A DNA stretch of 64,000 nt, from positions 1 to 64,000 of the forward strand of contig NZ_PJZF01000027.1 of NCBI RefSeq assembly GCF_002858675.1, in the 5' to 3' direction. Positions 20,688 to 30,231 of the stretch are shown in pieces. Every line of letters starts with the position of its first letter. The stretch's first letter is position 1. The notes below the pieces were generated by a model that saw only the letters and a list, made by a program, of their open reading frames with translations, was not told the origin of the DNA and did no database searches. The position numbers were made by a program, and so were the translations under genes. The stretch is from Chimaeribacter californicus. Lineage in GTDB: Bacteria > Pseudomonadota > Gammaproteobacteria > Enterobacterales > Enterobacteriaceae.

Positions 20688-21102
20688 CCGCCCTCCCAGA
20701 AAAGCAAAGAGGGCTTCCGAAGAAGCCCTCTGATGCTATCGCGTAACGATAAACGCTTTCACGATAATTCATACACTGTAGCAGTAGGGTTACAGCGGCA
20801 AACCTGGAGGATGGTGTCACTTCAGCGACTATTGTCTATCCCATCAGGCTGGATGAATCCGTTATTACAGGCCGCGGCACAGCCGGTAATGGAAAGCTGG
20901 ACACATCCTAACAGCCCGCTTTGTTAAAAAATATGGATAATGTCCTAAAACACCAGGAAATCTGCCGGGCTGTGATCGTCACCGCAGATTAGCGCCCCAG
21001 GTCAGCAGATTTTTTCACTATCCTGTTACCTAACCGACGATTTACCACCCTGAAATGTAACGCTATTTTTTGAGCAACCATGCGCTGCCGTTACGGGTTC
21101 CG
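20688..21102. other. Gap between qorA and pspG
   Basis: No gene is supported in this 415-bp stretch. It holds the 20709-20732 hairpin near its left end and presumably the end of the pspG transcript on the right. Short open frames here lack ribosome-binding sites or recognisable protein features. Confidence 0.5.
20709..20732. terminator. Hairpin between qorA and pspG
   Basis: Perfect 10-bp stem AGAGGGCTTC/GAAGCCCTCT with loop CGAA, 21 bases after the qorA stop. The plus-strand tail is not T-rich; the minus-strand tail (TTGCTTTT) is better. It could terminate transcription from either side. Confidence 0.6.
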
Positions 21103-21321
21103 TTAATAGCGGCGTAGTTTTGGCTTCTGCGTTGCGCGATAAATCCACACGATCACGACCGCCAGCAGCAACCACGGTAACAATTTTATAACCATTGTGA
21201 ACAAGCCGCCGACCATCATAAACAGGGTGGCAACCACCAGCGCCGCCACAATGCCGATCAGCGAAACGCCGGTAAATAACAGCATGGCAAAGAAGCCGAT
21301 AACAAAGAAAAGCTCGATCAT
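21103..21321 (-). CDS. pspG: Envelope stress response protein PspG
   Basis: A 72-residue inner-membrane protein of the phage-shock regulon, which responds to damage of the inner membrane. It has two hydrophobic segments, about residues 1-35 (MIELFFVIGFFAML...) and 40-61 (MVIKLLPWLLLAVVIVWIY), and a basic tail. E. coli PspG is 80 residues with the same pattern. The ATG at 21321 follows GGAG. The longer open frame to 21412 is in another frame and is a shadow. A sigma-54 promoter lies upstream, as expected for PspF control. Confidence 0.92.
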   Translation of the reverse strand: MIELFFVIGFFAMLLFTGVSLIGIVAALVVATLFMMVGGLFTMVIKLLPWLLLAVVIVWIYRATQKPKLRRY

Positions 21322-21356
21322 GGCAAGGCTCCGGAAAGAAAAAGGTCTTCCCGGAT

Positions 21357-21375
21357 ATTACAAGAAGCGTGCCAA
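21357..21375 (-). promoter_or_regulatory. Sigma-54 promoter of pspG
   Basis: Reading the minus strand, TTGGCACGCTTCTTGTAA matches the sigma-54 consensus TGGCACG-N4-TTGCA except for T in place of C in the -12 GC pair. The -24 GG and the spacing are right, and it ends about 37 bases before the pspG start. Confidence 0.82.
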
Positions 21376-21399
21376 CTCCTGGCTTTGCTAAGTCACTGA

Positions 21400-21436
21400 T
21401 AAAACGAAACACCCGCAGCGGCTGGCGGCGGGTGTT
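21400..21436 (-). terminator. Terminator after dusA
   Basis: Stem AACACCCGC/GCGGGTGTT (21408-21416 with 21428-21436), followed on the minus strand by TTTCGTTTT. It lies about 65 bases beyond the dusA stop. Confidence 0.8.
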
Positions 21437-21501
21437 GGTGGAAAGCGCGAAACAGTGGCGAAACTGACTACACCTTATTAACTATAACGACATCCTGCCG
21501 G

Positions 21502-22509
21502 CTATACGCTGCCGTGCGGGGCGATTACGCATTGCAGGGCGCGCTCTACCACGTCTACGTCCGCCCCGGCTTTATGGGCGTTTTCGCTCAGGTAGCGGCG
21601 CCACTGGCGCGCACCCGGAATACCCTGGAACAAGCCGAGAATGTGGCGGGTAATGTGGCCGAGGTAGGTGCCGCGCGCCAGTTCCGCTTCAATGTACGGA
21701 TAGAGCGCCCGCACCACGTCCATCCCGGCGCGCAGCTCTTCATCACTGCCGAAAATTTCGCGGTCAACCTGCAGCAGGATGCCCGGGTTCTGGTAGGCTT
21801 CGCGGCCCATCATCACGCCGTCCAGGTGATTCAGGTGCGCTTTCGCTTCGTCCAGCGTTTTTACCCCGCCGTTGATCGCGACCGTCAGGTGCGGGAAATC
21901 CTGTTTCAGTTGATAAACGCGCGGGTAATCCAGCGGCGGGATCTCGCGGTTCTCTTTCGGGCTGAGGCCGGAGAGCCAGGCTTTGCGCGCATGGATGGTG
22001 AACATCTCACATTCGCCGCGCCCGGAGACCGTATCGATAAAGTCACACAGGAAGGCGTAGCTGTCCTGATCGTCAATGCCAATGCGGGTTTTGACCGTGA
22101 CCGGAATCGAGACCACGTCGCGCATCGCTTTGATGCAGTCCGCCACCAGCCCGGCCTGCCCCATCAGGCAGGCGCCGAACATGCCGTTCTGCACCCGGTC
22201 AGAGGGGCAACCGACGTTCAGGTTTACTTCGTCGTAACCCCGTTCCTCTGCCAGCTTCGCGCAGTGCGCCAGTGCGGCCGGGTCACTGCCGCCCAGTTGC
22301 AGCGCCACCGGGTGCTCCGCCTCGCTGTACGCCAGGTAGTCACCTTTGCCGTGGATGATGGCCCCGGTGGTCACCATTTCGGTATAGAGCAGCGTCTGGC
22401 GGCTCAGTAAACGGTGAAAATAGCGGCAGTGGCGATCGGTCCAGTCGAGCATGGGCGCCACAGAAAAAGTGTGTGCCGGACGGGTCGGCGCGGTGCGTGA
22501 AGTTGTCAT
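21502..22509 (-). CDS. dusA: tRNA-dihydrouridine synthase A
   Basis: An FMN enzyme reducing uridines 20 and 20a of tRNA to dihydrouridine with NADPH. It has 335 residues starting [11 protein letters not shown]. Conserved parts: [17 protein letters not shown] (FMN-binding start), active-site Cys101 in [23 protein letters not shown], and the C-terminal helical domain [26 protein letters not shown]. The same frame stays open to 23211, but that extension lies antisense to zur and is not real. The ATG at 22509 matches the family; its ribosome-binding site is weak. It is divergent from zur. Confidence 0.95.
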   Translation of the reverse strand: MTTSRTAPTRPAHTFSVAPMLDWTDRHCRYFHRLLSRQTLLYTEMVTTGAIIHGKGDYLAYSEAEHPVALQLGGSDPAALAHCAKLAEERGYDEVNLNVGCPSDRVQNGMFGACLMGQAGLVADCIKAMRDVVSIPVTVKTRIGIDDQDSYAFLCDFIDTVSGRGECEMFTIHARKAWLSGLSPKENREIPPLDYPRVYQLKQDFPHLTVAINGGVKTLDEAKAHLNHLDGVMMGREAYQNPGILLQVDREIFGSDEELRAGMDVVRALYPYIEAELARGTYLGHITRHILGLFQGIPGARQWRRYLSENAHKAGADVDVVERALQCVIAPHGSV

Positions 22510-22710
22510 AACGAGATTGGGCGGTTCCGGAAGGTCAAAAGATCGCCTGTCAGCAACAGGCACAACACAGCGGCGCATCGCCGCAGGCAAGCGCCTATTG
22601 TACAGCGATTGCGGCGATTTAACAGGCCACGCCGCCCTTCTGCCGGGAGGTTCGTCGATTTGCACTAAACGTGGTAAAATCCTCCCTTCTTTTGTGCCGG
22701 GACATTTGCC

Positions 22711-23235
22711 ATGAACTCTTCCATCCAGGATTCCCCAAACCAGGAAAAGCTCCTTGCTCAGGCTGAGCAGCTGTGCCAGCAGCGCAATGTGCGCCTGACC
22801 CCCCAGCGACTGGAAGTGCTGCGCCTGATGGCGCTTCAGCCCGGCGCAATCAGTGCGTATGACCTGCTGGATCTGCTGCGTGAATCGGAACCGCAGGCCA
22901 AACCCCCCACGGTGTATCGCGCCCTGGATTTCCTGCTGGAGCAAGGCTTTATCCACCGGGTCGAGTCCGCCAACAGTTATGTGCTTTGCCACCACTTTGA
23001 AGAACCGACCCACGCATCCGCGATGTTTATTTGTGACCGCTGCGGCCAGGTCACGGAAAAAACCACCGAAGGGATTGAAGAAATTCTGATGAAACTGGCC
23101 CAGGTCTCCGGCTTTACCCTGCGCCACAGCGTGGTGGAAGCTCATGGGCTGTGCGCGCCCTGCAAGGAAGTGGAAGCCTGCGACGATCAGCACGCCTGTG
23201 AACACGATCACAGCATTGCCGTTAAGAAGCGTTAG
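22711..23235 (+). CDS. zur: Zinc uptake regulator
   Basis: A Fur-family zinc-sensing repressor of high-affinity zinc uptake genes, 174 residues. The N-terminal winged helix covers about residues 10-90 ([28 protein letters not shown]). The metal-binding half has Cys108/Cys111 (ICDRCG) and Cys148/Cys151 (LCAPCK), giving a structural zinc site, plus HHFEEPTH with candidate sensory ligands. The C-terminal tail is rich in His, Cys and Asp ([12 protein letters not shown]) and may add metal binding. A plausible SD-like GGGA precedes the ATG. It is divergent from dusA, as in E. coli. Confidence 0.95.
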   Translation: MNSSIQDSPNQEKLLAQAEQLCQQRNVRLTPQRLEVLRLMALQPGAISAYDLLDLLRESEPQAKPPTVYRALDFLLEQGFIHRVESANSYVLCHHFEEPTHASAMFICDRCGQVTEKTTEGIEEILMKLAQVSGFTLRHSVVEAHGLCAPCKEVEACDDQHACEHDHSIAVKKR

Positions 23236-23492
23236 GTTTTCAGGCGGTTGGCAGAGGTTTCAAGAAGGATTTCAGAAAGAAGAAAGGCTGGCAGGGTAAA
23301 GAAAGGGTACGTCCTTGTACCTTATCATCCGCTTCTTCGCTTATCGGGGTAGGAGCAGCAGAAGAGCCCTTGGATTCTTTACTTCTGGCCTGCCCCGGCG
23401 TGAGTGGCATCACGCCTGGAATGAGCAGGCCCGAACGGGGAGGCGACAGCTATCGCCACAGCGTACAAGTACGCCCGGTGTTTATCGCCGAA

Positions 23493-23702
23493 CTACCATT
23501 TGTAGTCGTTGCTGTCTTCCCAGGTTTTCACTTCTTTTTCAGCAGCCTCTTTGCCGTAGCCGTAGCGCTCCTGAATTTTACCGACCAGCTGATCGCGTTT
23601 ACCTTCGATGACCGTCATGTCGTCATCCGTCAGCTTGCCCCATTTCTCTTTTACGGTGCCTTTAAACTGTTTCCAGTTACCGCCGGCTTGATCTTTATTC
23701 AT
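23493..23702 (-). CDS. yjbJ: CsbD family stress protein YjbJ
   Basis: A 69-residue hydrophilic protein with the CsbD-like sequence NWKQFKGTVKEKWGKLTDDD, then EGKRDQLVGKIQERYGYGKE. In E. coli YjbJ is abundant in stationary phase and under osmotic stress; its molecular function is not known. The ATG follows a strong AAGGAG. The position beside zur and dinF matches E. coli. Confidence 0.95.
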   Translation of the reverse strand: MNKDQAGGNWKQFKGTVKEKWGKLTDDDMTVIEGKRDQLVGKIQERYGYGKEAAEKEVKTWEDSNDYKW

Positions 23703-24074
23703 CGTAATCTCCTTATCTCAATCTCATTCAGATGAGGCGTGATGGACACTATGCCACCGCCTGTTACCGATACTCACGGCAGGAAACCTGTTTACCGGGT
23801 TCAGAATTCATCCTTCACAAAACCCGTGGGTGCTGGTGTCAGCCTGGTATTTATGGCTGTCTCTGCGCCTGCCGTAGAGATAACTATAGTAGGTAATGCG
23901 GATTATGGGCGTCTTTCCAGTCAGATTAACCTTAAAAACGCCCCGGCACGGTGGGTAACCGCTATAAAAACGCAACGAAAACAGGCGGTAACCGGGAGTG
24001 ATAATAACTGTCAGCAGGTGTAAACCAATATGTCCGTGCGCAGGTGGGGCGGATACAGCCCTCCACGACCGCCA
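23703..24074. other. Gap between yjbJ and dinF
   Basis: No gene is supported here. The 372-bp stretch holds the yjbJ promoter (it lies upstream of the minus-strand yjbJ) and the end of the dinF message. No strong terminator hairpin was recognised. Confidence 0.5.
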
Positions 24075-25259
24075 TCAGTGCGGGGCCGGGGCAGCCGTAA
24101 ACCAGCTATCACGCTGCTGGTGGCGGTGCCAGACCCACCCCAGTGCCGCCCCGCGCAAGGCCAGGAACACCGTCAGCGCCAGCCACAGCGCGTGGTTGCC
24201 CAGCCACGGCAGCGCCAGCAGGGTCAGGCCGTAACCGGCGGCGGCGACCGCCATGCTGTTACGCATCTCCCGGCCTCGCGTCGCCCCGACAAACATCCCA
24301 TCCAGCAGATAACACCAGACCCCGGCCAGCGGCAACACCACCTGCCAGCCCAGATAGTGTTGCGCCAGTTGCCGTAAGGCGGGCAGCGACGTCAGCGCAT
24401 GGACAATCTGCATGCCGAACAGCGCGTAGATGGCGGCAAACCCCAGCGCTACCATGCCCGCCTGCCGGCAGGCGGCATACCACACCGCGAGCAGCCGTTC
24501 GCGGTTGCGTGCGCCGAACGCCTCGCCGGAGTGGGCTTCCACCGCGTAGGCAAAGCCGTCCAGCGCGTAGGCGGTGAAGGTCAGCAGATTCATCAGCAGC
24601 GCATTGACCGCCACTATCTCACTGCCCAGCCGGGCACCGATAATCGTCAATGAGGCGAAGCAGAGCTGTAACAGCAGCGAGCGCAACATGATGTCGCGGT
24701 TCAGCGTCAGCAACCGCCGCAGGTCGCCGTGCCAGCCCTGCTTCAGCAGCGGCCAGCCAATACCGCGCCGCTGCATCACCCGCCACACCAGCCACAGGCC
24801 GAGCAGCAGCGTGGCGTACTCTGCCGTCACCGTGGCCCAGGCCGCGCCGCGCACGTTCCAGTGCAGGCCCATCACCAGCCAGAGGTCGAGCACGATGTTC
24901 AGCAGGAGATCGATCAACGGATGGCGCAACAGCAGAATCGCCAGCCCGGCCAGCAACGCCAGCAGCAACGGCTGGATAAAGGCGCGCGCCAGGCGGGCGG
25001 GGCTCTGCGCGCCAAACGCCTGCGCCGCCATGCCGGTGGTGCTCATCCGCAGGAACAGCAGCAGCATAAACAAGAAGCTGGTCGCCATCGCGCCCACCGC
25101 CACCCCGCCCAGGTAGTCCGGGCTGTCGAGATGGCCGATCACGGCGGTGTCCACCAGCCCGAGCAGCGGCACAGTGATATTAGAAAAGATCATCGGCAGC
25201 GCCAGCCGCCAGAGATCCCGGTCAGTTTGTCCAAAACAGGCAGCAACAGTACGTCGCAT
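24075..25259 (-). CDS. dinF: MATE-family transporter DinF with an internal in-frame deletion
   Basis: A multidrug/toxin efflux-type membrane protein, SOS-induced as the second gene of lexA-dinF. The 394-residue product is clearly DinF (LWRLALPMIFSNITVPLLGLVDTAVIGHL; GFAYAVEAHSGEAFGARN; VWCYLLDGMFVGATRG) but is about 50 residues shorter than the E. coli protein (about 440). The loss is internal: PLIDLLL joins directly to NIVLDLWLVMGLHW near residue 115. By comparison with E. coli DinF as remembered, about 56 residues are missing there, covering roughly two membrane helices of the first half. MATE transporters need 12 helices, so this allele is probably inactive. The start at 25259 has only a weak ribosome-binding site. 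Confidence 0.85.
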   Translation of the reverse strand: MRRTVAACFGQTDRDLWRLALPMIFSNITVPLLGLVDTAVIGHLDSPDYLGGVAVGAMATSFLFMLLLFLRMSTTGMAAQAFGAQSPARLARAFIQPLLLALLAGLAILLLRHPLIDLLLNIVLDLWLVMGLHWNVRGAAWATVTAEYATLLLGLWLVWRVMQRRGIGWPLLKQGWHGDLRRLLTLNRDIMLRSLLLQLCFASLTIIGARLGSEIVAVNALLMNLLTFTAYALDGFAYAVEAHSGEAFGARNRERLLAVWYAACRQAGMVALGFAAIYALFGMQIVHALTSLPALRQLAQHYLGWQVVLPLAGVWCYLLDGMFVGATRGREMRNSMAVAAAGYGLTLLALPWLGNHALWLALTVFLALRGAALGWVWHRHQQRDSWFTAAPAPH

Positions 25260-25319
25260 CAGAATGGCTCACTTATCTCGCAGGCGTAAACATACCGGCA
25301 TGCGGAATGCCGGAAACGA

Positions 25320-25343
25320 CATCGCCCCAATAAAGGGGCGATG
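25320..25343. terminator. Hairpin between lexA and dinF
   Basis: Perfect 9-bp stem CATCGCCCC/GGGGCGATG with loop AATAAA in the 142-bp gap between the two genes. The tail on the minus strand is not T-rich, so read-through into dinF is possible; it may attenuate dinF relative to lexA. Confidence 0.6.
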
Positions 25344-25401
25344 AGGTACAGCTGGAGGACTGTATAAGCGCGGCCGATCCGTTAACCGCGCCCCTGACTG
25401 G

Positions 25402-26010
25402 TCAGCTCCAGTCGCCGTTGCGGATCACGCCCACGGCCAGCCCTTCAATAGAGAAAGCCTGCTGGCGCAGATCAACCACAATCGGGGAAAACTCTTTGTT
25501 TTCCGGCAGCAGGTGAACGATGTTCCCCTGCTTTTTCAAACGCTTGACAGTCACTTCGTCATCAATACGCGCTACCACCACCTGGCCGTTGCGCGCATCC
25601 TGCGTTTTGTGCACTGCCAGCAGGTCACCATCCAGAATGCCGATGTCTTTCATCGACATGCCGCTGACGCGCAGCAGAAAATCGGCGTTCGGCTTAAACA
25701 TGGCCGGATCAACCTGATAATGGCTCTCAATATGTTGCTGGGCCAGCAGCGGCTCACCGGCGGCTACCCGGCCAATCAACGGCAGGCCGTCTTCCTCTTC
25801 CATCAGCAGGCGGATGCCGCGTGAGGCACCGGAAACGATCTCAATCACCCCTTTACGCGCCAGCGCCTTGAGGTGCTCTTCGGCGGCGTTGGGTGAGCGG
25901 AAACCCAGACGCTGCGCAATTTCAGCACGCGTTGGCGGCATGCCGGTCTGAGAAATATGGTCGCGAATAAGGTCATAGACCTCTTGCTGTCTGGCTGTTA
26001 ATGCTTTCAT
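25402..26010 (-). CDS. lexA: SOS repressor LexA
   Basis: Represses DNA-damage genes and self-cleaves when bound to RecA filaments. It has 202 residues, as in E. coli. The N-terminal winged helix covers about 1-69 ([30 protein letters not shown]). The cleavage bond is Ala84-Gly85 (VAAGEP). The catalytic dyad is Ser119 (VSGMSMKD) and Lys156 (VTVKRLKK). Two LexA boxes in the promoter show autoregulation. dinF follows, separated by 142 bp with a hairpin. Confidence 0.98.
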   Translation of the reverse strand: MKALTARQQEVYDLIRDHISQTGMPPTRAEIAQRLGFRSPNAAEEHLKALARKGVIEIVSGASRGIRLLMEEEDGLPLIGRVAAGEPLLAQQHIESHYQVDPAMFKPNADFLLRVSGMSMKDIGILDGDLLAVHKTQDARNGQVVVARIDDEVTVKRLKKQGNIVHLLPENKEFSPIVVDLRQQAFSIEGLAVGVIRNGDWS

Positions 26011-26018
26011 CCCGCCCC

Positions 26019-26055
26019 CTGGTTGTTTATACAGTCTTGCTGGGAGTATATACAG
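26019..26055. promoter_or_regulatory. Two LexA boxes in the lexA promoter
   Basis: Box 1 is CTGGTTGTTTATACAG (26019-26034) and box 2 is CTGGGAGTATATACAG (26040-26055). Both fit CTGT-N8-ACAG except for CTGG in one half. Their centres are 21 bp apart, about two helical turns, the same tandem arrangement as in E. coli. Confidence 0.92.
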
Positions 26056-26150
26056 CTATCACGCACTTGAAAACCGCACAAACGAGAAAAAGCCCGCTTA
26101 TGACGCGATTTACCTGCTTTACAGGTTACTTTTGCGTAAAACATCGCAAC

Positions 26151-26519
26151 TCAGAACAATCGTGGCAGCAGCACCATTGCCCAGACGAAAAGTGTCAGTA
26201 TGATAGCCAGCGCAACGGCCGCCGAGCCTAAATCTTTGGCGCGGCCGGAGAGCGGATGAAGTTCCGGCCCGATACGGTCAACAATGGCTTCAATGGCGCT
26301 GTTGATAATTTCAACGATGAGGATAAGCCCCAGTGAACAGACCATCAGAATGCGCTCGACGGTGCTCACATCCAGCCAGAAAGCCAGTAACATAGCCGGG
26401 ATGACCACAATGGCTTCCTGCCGGAAAGCGGCTTCATTTTTCCAGGCCGCGATCACTCCTTTTACCGAGTAGCCGGCAGCTTTGTAGATGCGGATCAACC
26501 CGGTCGTCTGATTTGCCAT
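26151..26519 (-). CDS. dgkA: Diacylglycerol kinase
   Basis: A small trimeric inner-membrane kinase phosphorylating diacylglycerol to phosphatidic acid, recycling lipid released during membrane-derived oligosaccharide synthesis. It has 122 residues, equal to E. coli DgkA, with an amphipathic N-terminus, three membrane helices and the family signature VEIINSAIEAIVDRIG near 69-84, including the catalytic Glu and metal-binding residues. The ATG follows AAGGTG. It is divergent from plsB, the acyltransferase acting in the same phospholipid pathway. Confidence 0.97.
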   Translation of the reverse strand: MANQTTGLIRIYKAAGYSVKGVIAAWKNEAAFRQEAIVVIPAMLLAFWLDVSTVERILMVCSLGLILIVEIINSAIEAIVDRIGPELHPLSGRAKDLGSAAVALAIILTLFVWAMVLLPRLF

Positions 26520-26644
26520 ATTTTCTGCACCTTAGGATGAATTAACAACATTTTAGCGGGAATTCCCCTGCTCGGCACGAAAGATCTCCATGCGGCTTTC
26601 TGCTATCCTTGCGGCGCATTGCTACTATGAGGCTTCACATTTTT

Positions 26645-29122
26645 ATGTCAGGTTGGCGCAAACTTTATTACTCCCTTTTAAACTTACCGCTCAAATTATT
26701 GGTAAGAAGCAAAGTGATCCCTGCCGATCCGGTCACGGAGTTCCGCCTGGACCCGACCCGGCCGATACTTTATGTATTGCCCTATGATTCGGATGCGGAT
26801 CTGCTTACCCTCCGCCAGCAGTGCCTGGCGCAGAACCTGCCCGATCCGCTGATTCCGCTGGAGATTGACGGCCATCTGCTGCCGAGCCATGTGTTTATCG
26901 GCCAGGGGCCGCGGTTCTTCCGTTACTACACCCCGCAGCATGAGTCGGTGAAACTGTTCCACGACTACCTCGACCTGCACCGCAGCAACCCGACGCTCGA
27001 CATCCAGATGTTGCCGGTGTCGGTGATGTTCGGCCGCTCGCCGGGGCGCGAGGGCGAGGGGCAGATGATGCCGCACCTGCGCCTGCTGAACGGCATCCAG
27101 AAGTTTTTTGCCGTGCTCTGGCTGGGGCGCGACAGCTTCGTCCGCTTCTCTAATACCGTGTCGCTGCGCTATATGGCCACCGAGCACGGCACCGACAAGA
27201 CTATCGCGCAGAAGCTGGCGCGCGTTGCGCGGATGCATTTCGCCCGCCAGCGGCTGGCCGCCGTCGGCCCGCGCCTGCCCGCCCGCCAGGATCTGTTCAA
27301 TAAGCTGCTCGCGTCCAAAGCGATTGAAAAAGCGGTGGAAGATGAGGCGCGCAGCAAAAAGATCTCCCATGACAAGGCGCAGCAGAACGCCATCGCGCTG
27401 ATGGAAGAGATCGCCGCTGACTTCTCCTACGAGACGGTGCGCCTCTCTGACCGTGTGCTGAGCTGGACGTGGAACCGCCTCTATCAGGGCATCAACGTCA
27501 GTAACGCCGAGCGCGTGCGCCAGCTGGCGCAGGACGGCCAGGAGATCGTCTATGTGCCGTGCCACCGCAGCCACATGGACTACCTGCTGCTCTCTTACGT
27601 GCTCTACCACCAGGGGCTGGTGCCGCCGCACATCGCGGCCGGGATTAACCTGAACTTCTGGCCGGCCGGCCCGATTTTCCGCCGCCTCGGCGCGTTCTTT
27701 ATCCGCCGGACTTTCAAGGGCAATAAGCTCTACTCCACCGTGTTCCGCGAATACCTGGGCGAGCTGTTCACCCGTGGTTACTCGGTGGAATACTTTGTAG
27801 AGGGCGGGCGCTCCCGTACCGGCCGGTTGCTGGAGCCGAAAACCGGCACGCTGGCGATGACCATTCAGGCGATGCTGCGCGGCGGCACCCGCCCGATCAC
27901 GCTGGTGCCGATCTACATCGGGTATGAGCATGTGATGGAAGTGGGCACTTACGCCAAAGAGCTGCGCGGCGCGACCAAAGAGAAAGAGAGCCTGTTGCAG
28001 ATGCTGCGTGGCCTGCGCAAGCTGCGTAACCTGGGTGAAGGCTATGTGAACTTCGGCGAACCGCTGCCCCTGACCACCTACCTGAACCAGCATGTCCCGA
28101 CCTGGCGTGACGCCATCGACCCGATTGAGGCGCAGCGCCCAAGCTGGCTGACGCCGACGGTGCAGGATTTGGCGGACAAGATCATGGTGCGCATCAACAA
28201 TGCGGCCGCCGCCAACGCCATGAACCTCTGCTCCACCGCCCTGCTCGCCTCCCGCCAGCGGTCACTGACCCGTGAACAGCTGCTGGAGCAGCTGGAGTGC
28301 TACCTGCAACTGATGCGCAATGTGCCCTATGCCGGGGATGTCACGGTACCGGACCAGACCCCGGCGGAACTGCTGGACCACGCGCTGAAGATGAACAAGT
28401 TCCAGGTGGAGAAGGACAACATCGGTGACATCATCATCCTGCCGCGTGAGCAGGCAGTGCTGATGACCTACTACCGTAACAACATCCACCACCTGCTGGT
28501 GCTGCCGTCGCTGATTGCCAGTATTGTGATGCACCACCGCCGCGTCAGCCGGGCGGAGCTGCTGCGCCAGATTGGCCTGATCTACCCGATGGTGAAAGCG
28601 GAACTGTTCCTGCACATCACCAAGGAGCAGTTACCGGCGGTGCTCGACACGCTCTGCGATGAGCTGGCGCGCCAGCACCTGATCATCACCGACCGCGACG
28701 AGCTGGCGATCAACCCGACCCGCATCCGCCCGCTGCAACTGCTGGCCGCCGGGGTGCGTGAGACGCTGCAACGCTACGCCATTACCCTCTCGCTGCTCAG
28801 CGCCAACCCCAGCATCAGCCGGGGCGCGCTGGAGAAAGAGAGCCGGATCATGGCGCAACGCCTCTCCGTGCTGCACGGCATCAACGCGCCGGAGTTCTTC
28901 GACAAGGCGGTCTTCTCGACGCTGGTCGGGACGCTGCGCGCCGAAGGCTACATCAACGATGTGGGTGACGCGATCCAGGAGCATACGCTGGCGGTCTATA
29001 ACATGCTGAGCGACCTGATGACGCCGGAAGTGCGCCTGACGATTGAAAGCGTGATGACCCCGGCCGACGCACTGCTGGTGGCGGCGGAAACCCAGGCGGC
29101 GGCCGACCCGGACGCCAACTGA
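26645..29122 (+). CDS. plsB: Glycerol-3-phosphate 1-O-acyltransferase
   Basis: The membrane-bound first enzyme of phospholipid synthesis, transferring an acyl group to sn-1 of glycerol 3-phosphate. It has 825 residues from the ATG at 26645 ([15 protein letters not shown]), which matches the E. coli start (E. coli PlsB 807); the frame is open 12 codons further upstream. Acyltransferase block I is HRSHMDY, with His near 306 and Asp near 311; later blocks are [25 protein letters not shown] and the [14 protein letters not shown] segment. The extra length sits mostly in the C-terminal third and tail (QAAADPDAN). A strong terminator follows. Confidence 0.97.
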   Translation: MSGWRKLYYSLLNLPLKLLVRSKVIPADPVTEFRLDPTRPILYVLPYDSDADLLTLRQQCLAQNLPDPLIPLEIDGHLLPSHVFIGQGPRFFRYYTPQHESVKLFHDYLDLHRSNPTLDIQMLPVSVMFGRSPGREGEGQMMPHLRLLNGIQKFFAVLWLGRDSFVRFSNTVSLRYMATEHGTDKTIAQKLARVARMHFARQRLAAVGPRLPARQDLFNKLLASKAIEKAVEDEARSKKISHDKAQQNAIALMEEIAADFSYETVRLSDRVLSWTWNRLYQGINVSNAERVRQLAQDGQEIVYVPCHRSHMDYLLLSYVLYHQGLVPPHIAAGINLNFWPAGPIFRRLGAFFIRRTFKGNKLYSTVFREYLGELFTRGYSVEYFVEGGRSRTGRLLEPKTGTLAMTIQAMLRGGTRPITLVPIYIGYEHVMEVGTYAKELRGATKEKESLLQMLRGLRKLRNLGEGYVNFGEPLPLTTYLNQHVPTWRDAIDPIEAQRPSWLTPTVQDLADKIMVRINNAAAANAMNLCSTALLASRQRSLTREQLLEQLECYLQLMRNVPYAGDVTVPDQTPAELLDHALKMNKFQVEKDNIGDIIILPREQAVLMTYYRNNIHHLLVLPSLIASIVMHHRRVSRAELLRQIGLIYPMVKAELFLHITKEQLPAVLDTLCDELARQHLIITDRDELAINPTRIRPLQLLAAGVRETLQRYAITLSLLSANPSISRGALEKESRIMAQRLSVLHGINAPEFFDKAVFSTLVGTLRAEGYINDVGDAIQEHTLAVYNMLSDLMTPEVRLTIESVMTPADALLVAAETQAAADPDAN

Positions 29123-29157
29123 TCGCGCCTTGCCCGCCTTGCCGGGCCGCAGGCAGC

Positions 29158-29188
29158 AAAAAGGGCACTGTTCGCAGTGCCCTTTTTT
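29158..29188 (+). terminator. Terminator after plsB
   Basis: Stem GGGCACTG/CAGTGCCC with loop TTCG, preceded by an A-run and followed by six T, 41 bases after the plsB stop. Confidence 0.92.
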
Positions 29189-29191
29189 ATT

Positions 29192-29263
29192 GGTGTTCGC
29201 CATGTTGTTGGCATTCGCCGTGTTGTTGGTGTTCACCGGATAGCCGGTGTTTACCGCGTTGCC
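29192..29263. repeat. Imperfect 18-bp tandem repeats, four units
   Basis: Units start at 29192, 29210, 29228 and 29246, each opening GG(T/C)(G/A)TT(C/T)(G/A)CC. The first two are nearly identical; the last two have diverged at the 3' end. The array begins just past the plsB terminator and is non-coding. Confidence 0.75.
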
Positions 29264-29308
29264 ACTTTGCCACTTTGCCACTTTGCCACTTTGCCGCTTT
29301 GCCGCTTT
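29261..29308. repeat. 8-bp tandem repeat, six units
   Basis: Four copies of GCCACTTT (29261-29292) are followed by two of GCCGCTTT (29293-29308). It directly continues the 18-bp array in the convergent plsB-ubiA gap. Such arrays vary in length by replication slippage and can serve as strain markers. Confidence 0.9.
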
Positions 29309-29351
29309 GCGCCGTGTTACCCGTTTTCGGGGTGGCCGGGAAAGCCTGCGG

Positions 29352-30230
29352 CTAACCGCTGAACGGCGGGTAACTCGCCAGAATGCCGAGGAACAGCACC
29401 ATCCCCACTGCGTTATTGTTCAAAAATGCCCGGAAACAGAGATCGCGCTGGCGCCCGGCAATCATCTTCTGCTGGTACACAAACAGCGCCCCGGCCAGCA
29501 CCAGCCCGCCATAATAGACCGCGCCAAGCTGCATCAGCCGGCCTACCGCCACCATCAACCCCAGCGTCGCCAGTTGCAGCAGGCCGATGATCAGCTTGTC
29601 CTGTGCGCCGAACAAAATGGCGGTGGATTTCACGCCAATCTTCAGGTCATCATCCCGGTCAACCATTGCGTATTGCGTGTCGTAGGCCACCGTCCAGCAG
29701 AGGTTGGCGATGAACAGCAGCCAGCAGGTCAGCGGCAGGCTCTCCCCAACCGCGGAGAACGCCATCGGGATCGCCCAGCCAAACGCCGCGCCCAGCACCA
29801 CCTGCGGCAGGTGCGTCACCCGCTTCATAAACGGGTACATCCAGGCCAATGCCAGCGCCACCAGCGACAGGGCAATCGTCATGCCGTTCAGGGTTAATAC
29901 CAGCCCGAAGGAAATCAGCACCAGCCCTGCAAACAGCCGCTTGGCCTGCCCGGAGGTGATCTGCCCGCTCGGCAGCGGCCGCCCGGCGGTACGCTTCACA
30001 TGGCCGTCAAATTTGCGGTCGGCGTAGTCATTCACCACGCACCCGGCGGCGCGCATGAAAAATACCCCCAGCACAAACACCAGCAGCAGCTTCAGCGACG
30101 GCACCCCCCCGGCCGCCAGCCACAGCGCCCAGAGGGTCGGCCACAGCAGCAGCAGGGAACCAATCGGTTTATCAATCCGCATCAGGCGGCAATATGCCCG
30201 CCATTTGCTCTGCATTACAGTTGCCTCCAC
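29352..30230 (-). CDS. ubiA: 4-hydroxybenzoate octaprenyltransferase
   Basis: An integral membrane prenyltransferase attaching the polyprenyl tail to 4-hydroxybenzoate in ubiquinone synthesis. It has 292 residues with about nine membrane helices. The two Asp-rich prenyl-diphosphate sites are present: [12 protein letters not shown] near 65-76 and DRDDDLKIG near 188-196. The start is probably the GTG at 30230, five bases after GGAG, giving [10 protein letters not shown] in register with E. coli MEWSLTQNKL; an ATG five codons later is also possible. One base separates the ubiC stop from this start, so the two genes are coupled. Confidence 0.95.
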   Translation of the reverse strand: MEATVMQSKWRAYCRLMRIDKPIGSLLLLWPTLWALWLAAGGVPSLKLLLVFVLGVFFMRAAGCVVNDYADRKFDGHVKRTAGRPLPSGQITSGQAKRLFAGLVLISFGLVLTLNGMTIALSLVALALAWMYPFMKRVTHLPQVVLGAAFGWAIPMAFSAVGESLPLTCWLLFIANLCWTVAYDTQYAMVDRDDDLKIGVKSTAILFGAQDKLIIGLLQLATLGLMVAVGRLMQLGAVYYGGLVLAGALFVYQQKMIAGRQRDLCFRAFLNNNAVGMVLFLGILASYPPFSG

Positions 30231-30231
30231 C

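Noticed and set aside
20733-20927. Small plus-strand frame after qorA
   Set aside because: No ribosome-binding site and no recognisable feature; it begins inside a hairpin region.
22510-23211. Upstream extension of dusA
   Set aside because: The frame is open but runs antisense through zur, and DusA homology begins just after the ATG at 22509.
29177-29362. Short frames across the tandem repeats between plsB and ubiA
   Set aside because: Their translations are simple repeats produced by the 18-bp and 8-bp arrays, and they start inside the plsB terminator.
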